Position numbers and translations under genes: made by a program. The notes under the pieces are model-generated. The model had not been told where the DNA came from and did no database searches. It saw only the letters and a list, made by a program, of their open reading frames with translations. This document shows positions 62,687 to 64,000 of a DNA stretch of 64,000 bases, piece by piece. Numbering within the stretch: position 1 is the first letter of the stretch; each line of letters opens with the position of its first letter. The DNA comes from Empedobacter falsenii (GTDB lineage: Bacteria > Bacteroidota > Bacteroidia > Flavobacteriales > Weeksellaceae), in contig NZ_CP040908.1 of the NCBI RefSeq assembly GCF_013488205.1, positions 1,713,876 to 1,777,875 of the forward strand. The letters are read 5' to 3'.

Positions 62687-63280
62687 ATGATTTACGAATT
62701 CAAAGGATATAAACCCGTTGTTCATCCAACAGCTTTTATTCATCCACAGGCAGTGGTAACAGGAAATGTGATTATCGGGAAAGATGTATATATCGGTCCA
62801 GGTTGTGCATTACGTGGTGATTGGGGACAAATTATTATCGAAGATAATTGTAATGTACAAGAAAATTGTACGATTCATATGTTTCCGGGAACTACTGTTC
62901 GATTAAAAGAAAAAGCACATATTGGTCACGGAGCAATTATTCACGGCGCAACAATTGGTCGTAATTGTATGGTAGGGATGAATGCCGTTGTAATGGATAA
63001 TGTTGTAGTGGAGGACGAATGTATCGTTGGTGCTTTAACATTTATAAAAGCTGATACGCATATTCCGACAAGAAGTGTTGTGGTTGGAAATCCTGCCAAA
63101 ATCGTAAAACAAGTTTCGGATCAAATGATAGAATGGAAAGATCAAGGTACTCAACAATATATGCAATTACCAAGTGATTGTCATGAGAGTTTGAAAGCTT
63201 GTGAACCATTAACAGAAGTTCCAGATTATTATTACGAGTCAATGGCAAGTAATTACAAGACTTGGAACGAAACAAAGTAA
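62687..63280 (+). CDS. paaY: Phenylacetate pathway hexapeptide protein PaaY
   Basis: 197 residues, left-handed beta-helix of gamma-carbonic-anhydrase type. VHPTAFIHPQAVVTGNVIIG, CALRGDWGQIIIEDNCNVQE and HIGHGAIIHGATIGRNCMVG (His ligands) are present. PaaY is a thioesterase of the catabolon acting on misformed CoA esters. Confidence 0.92.
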   Translation: MIYEFKGYKPVVHPTAFIHPQAVVTGNVIIGKDVYIGPGCALRGDWGQIIIEDNCNVQENCTIHMFPGTTVRLKEKAHIGHGAIIHGATIGRNCMVGMNAVVMDNVVVEDECIVGALTFIKADTHIPTRSVVVGNPAKIVKQVSDQMIEWKDQGTQQYMQLPSDCHESLKACEPLTEVPDYYYESMASNYKTWNETK

Positions 63281-63288
63281 AACGGATT

Positions 63289-63304
63289 TCGAAATTCGAA
63301 TTTC
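63289..63304. repeat. Perfect 16-bp palindrome before paaZ
   Basis: CGAAATTCGAATTTCG, self-complementary, 36 bases before the paaZ ATG. Could be an operator or a chance structure. Confidence 0.5.
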
Positions 63305-63340
63305 GTTGAACGTATAATAAAATACACAAACAACATAAAA

Positions 63341-64000
63341 ATGGCTAAACAATTGGAAAATTATGCTTTAGGACAATGGACAAAAGGTTCGTCTGAAGGG
63401 CAAATGTTATATAACGCCATCAATGGCGAAGAAATAGGAACTGCATCATCAGCTGGATTAGATTTCGGTGCGATGATGGATTATGCACGTACAGTTGGTG
63501 GACCAGTTTTACGTAAAATGACGTTCCAAGAAAGAGGTTTAATGTTGAAAAAATTAGCCTTATACTTAATGGATCGTAAAGAAGAATTTTACACAGTATC
63601 TTGGGCAACAGGAGCAACACGTGCAGATTCTTGGGTTGATATTGAAGGAGGAATTGGGAACTTATTTGCCAATGCATCTTTACGCCGTCAATTCGGAGAT
63701 CAACCATTTTATGTGGAAGGTGAAACGCATAAATTATCAAAAAATGGAACATTCTTAGGTACACATATTTTAACACCAAAACGAGGTGTTGCAATTCATA
63801 TTAATGCATTCAATTTTCCAGTTTGGGGAATGTTAGAAAAAGTTGCGGTTAACTTATTGGCTGGAGTTCCCGCTATCGTAAAACCTGCGACAATCACATC
63901 TTTCTTAACGGAAACTGTTGTTCGTGCAATCATCGAATCTGGAATTTTACCTGACGGTGCTTTACAATTAATCACAGGTTCTGCAAACGGAATTTTAGAT
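63341..64000 (+). CDS. paaZ: PaaZ oxepin-CoA hydrolase/dehydrogenase, 3' end outside window
   Basis: First 220 codons: MAKQLENYALGQWTKGSSEG, GATRADSWVDIEGGIGNLFA, TPKRGVAIHINAFNFPVWGM, then LEKVAVNLLAGVPAIVKPAT, the N-terminal aldehyde dehydrogenase domain of PaaZ. The C-terminal MaoC-like hydratase domain lies beyond the window. Opens the oxepin ring and oxidises the aldehyde. Confidence 0.93.
   Translation, partial: MAKQLENYALGQWTKGSSEGQMLYNAINGEEIGTASSAGLDFGAMMDYARTVGGPVLRKMTFQERGLMLKKLALYLMDRKEEFYTVSWATGATRADSWVDIEGGIGNLFANASLRRQFGDQPFYVEGETHKLSKNGTFLGTHILTPKRGVAIHINAFNFPVWGMLEKVAVNLLAGVPAIVKPATITSFLTETVVRAIIESGILPDGALQLITGSANGILD

Overview
The window is a stretch of AT-rich chromosome from a member of the Bacteroidota, most likely a Weeksellaceae flavobacterium of the Empedobacter/Chryseobacterium type. 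The genus is inferred from gene content and base composition and was not tested. Supporting signs are a type IX secretion C-terminal sorting domain, DUF3810, DUF6266, head-GIN (DUF2807) and DUF4097-type proteins, a fused E1 alpha/beta 2-oxoacid dehydrogenase, and promoters of the Bacteroidota form (TTTG, then TAnnTTTG). No rRNA, tRNA, CRISPR array, insertion sequence or complete prophage was seen.

Layout. 0-4 kb: the 3' part of a type VI secretion VgrG spike gene, a small companion, a large unrecognised candidate effector and an overlapping, very AT-rich polytopic membrane protein that may be its immunity protein. 4-16.3 kb: mostly housekeeping genes (M15 peptidase, AlkB-like dioxygenase, lpd, a T9SS cargo protein, an LpxH-like phosphoesterase with a glycosyltransferase, and a leftward run ending prfB-trkA-trkH). 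16.3-22.5 kb: an accessory region with palindromic repeats, helically phased short repeats, a DUF6266 gene, a frameshifted lipoprotein gene, relics of further genes, orphan proteins and a compact endonuclease V-like protein coupled to an unknown gene. 22.8-45.7 kb: ordinary flavobacterial genes, including a four-gene leftward DUF2089/membrane/hydrolase operon, a lipocalin, a SurA-like isomerase, HMG-CoA lyase, pepT, uvrA, an ECF sigma/HEAT-repeat anti-sigma/DUF4097 circuit and a large radical SAM protein.

45.9-64 kb is an aromatic catabolism island. It carries tyrosine/homogentisate degradation (hmgA, hppD), a 2-oxoacid dehydrogenase (E2 plus fused E1), and a near-complete phenylacetate catabolon: paaK, a TetR regulator, paaE, paaA, paaB, paaC, paaD, paaG, paaH, paaI, paaJ, paaY and the start of paaZ. 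Similar palindromes (core ACTAAY-N4-RTTAGT) lie upstream of both the E2/E1 operon and paaK, suggesting that the TetR regulator joins the two operons and that the dehydrogenase may feed phenylacetyl-CoA (or branched acyl-CoAs) into them.

The most notable non-coding structures are two copies of a 119-bp palindromic element about 26 kb apart (110/119 identical by hand alignment), a second 116-bp palindrome, phased 10- and 11-bp repeats at 18.25-18.51 kb, a duplicated promoter region in front of a gene relic, and a strong promoter followed by a 33-codon ORF upstream of hmgA.
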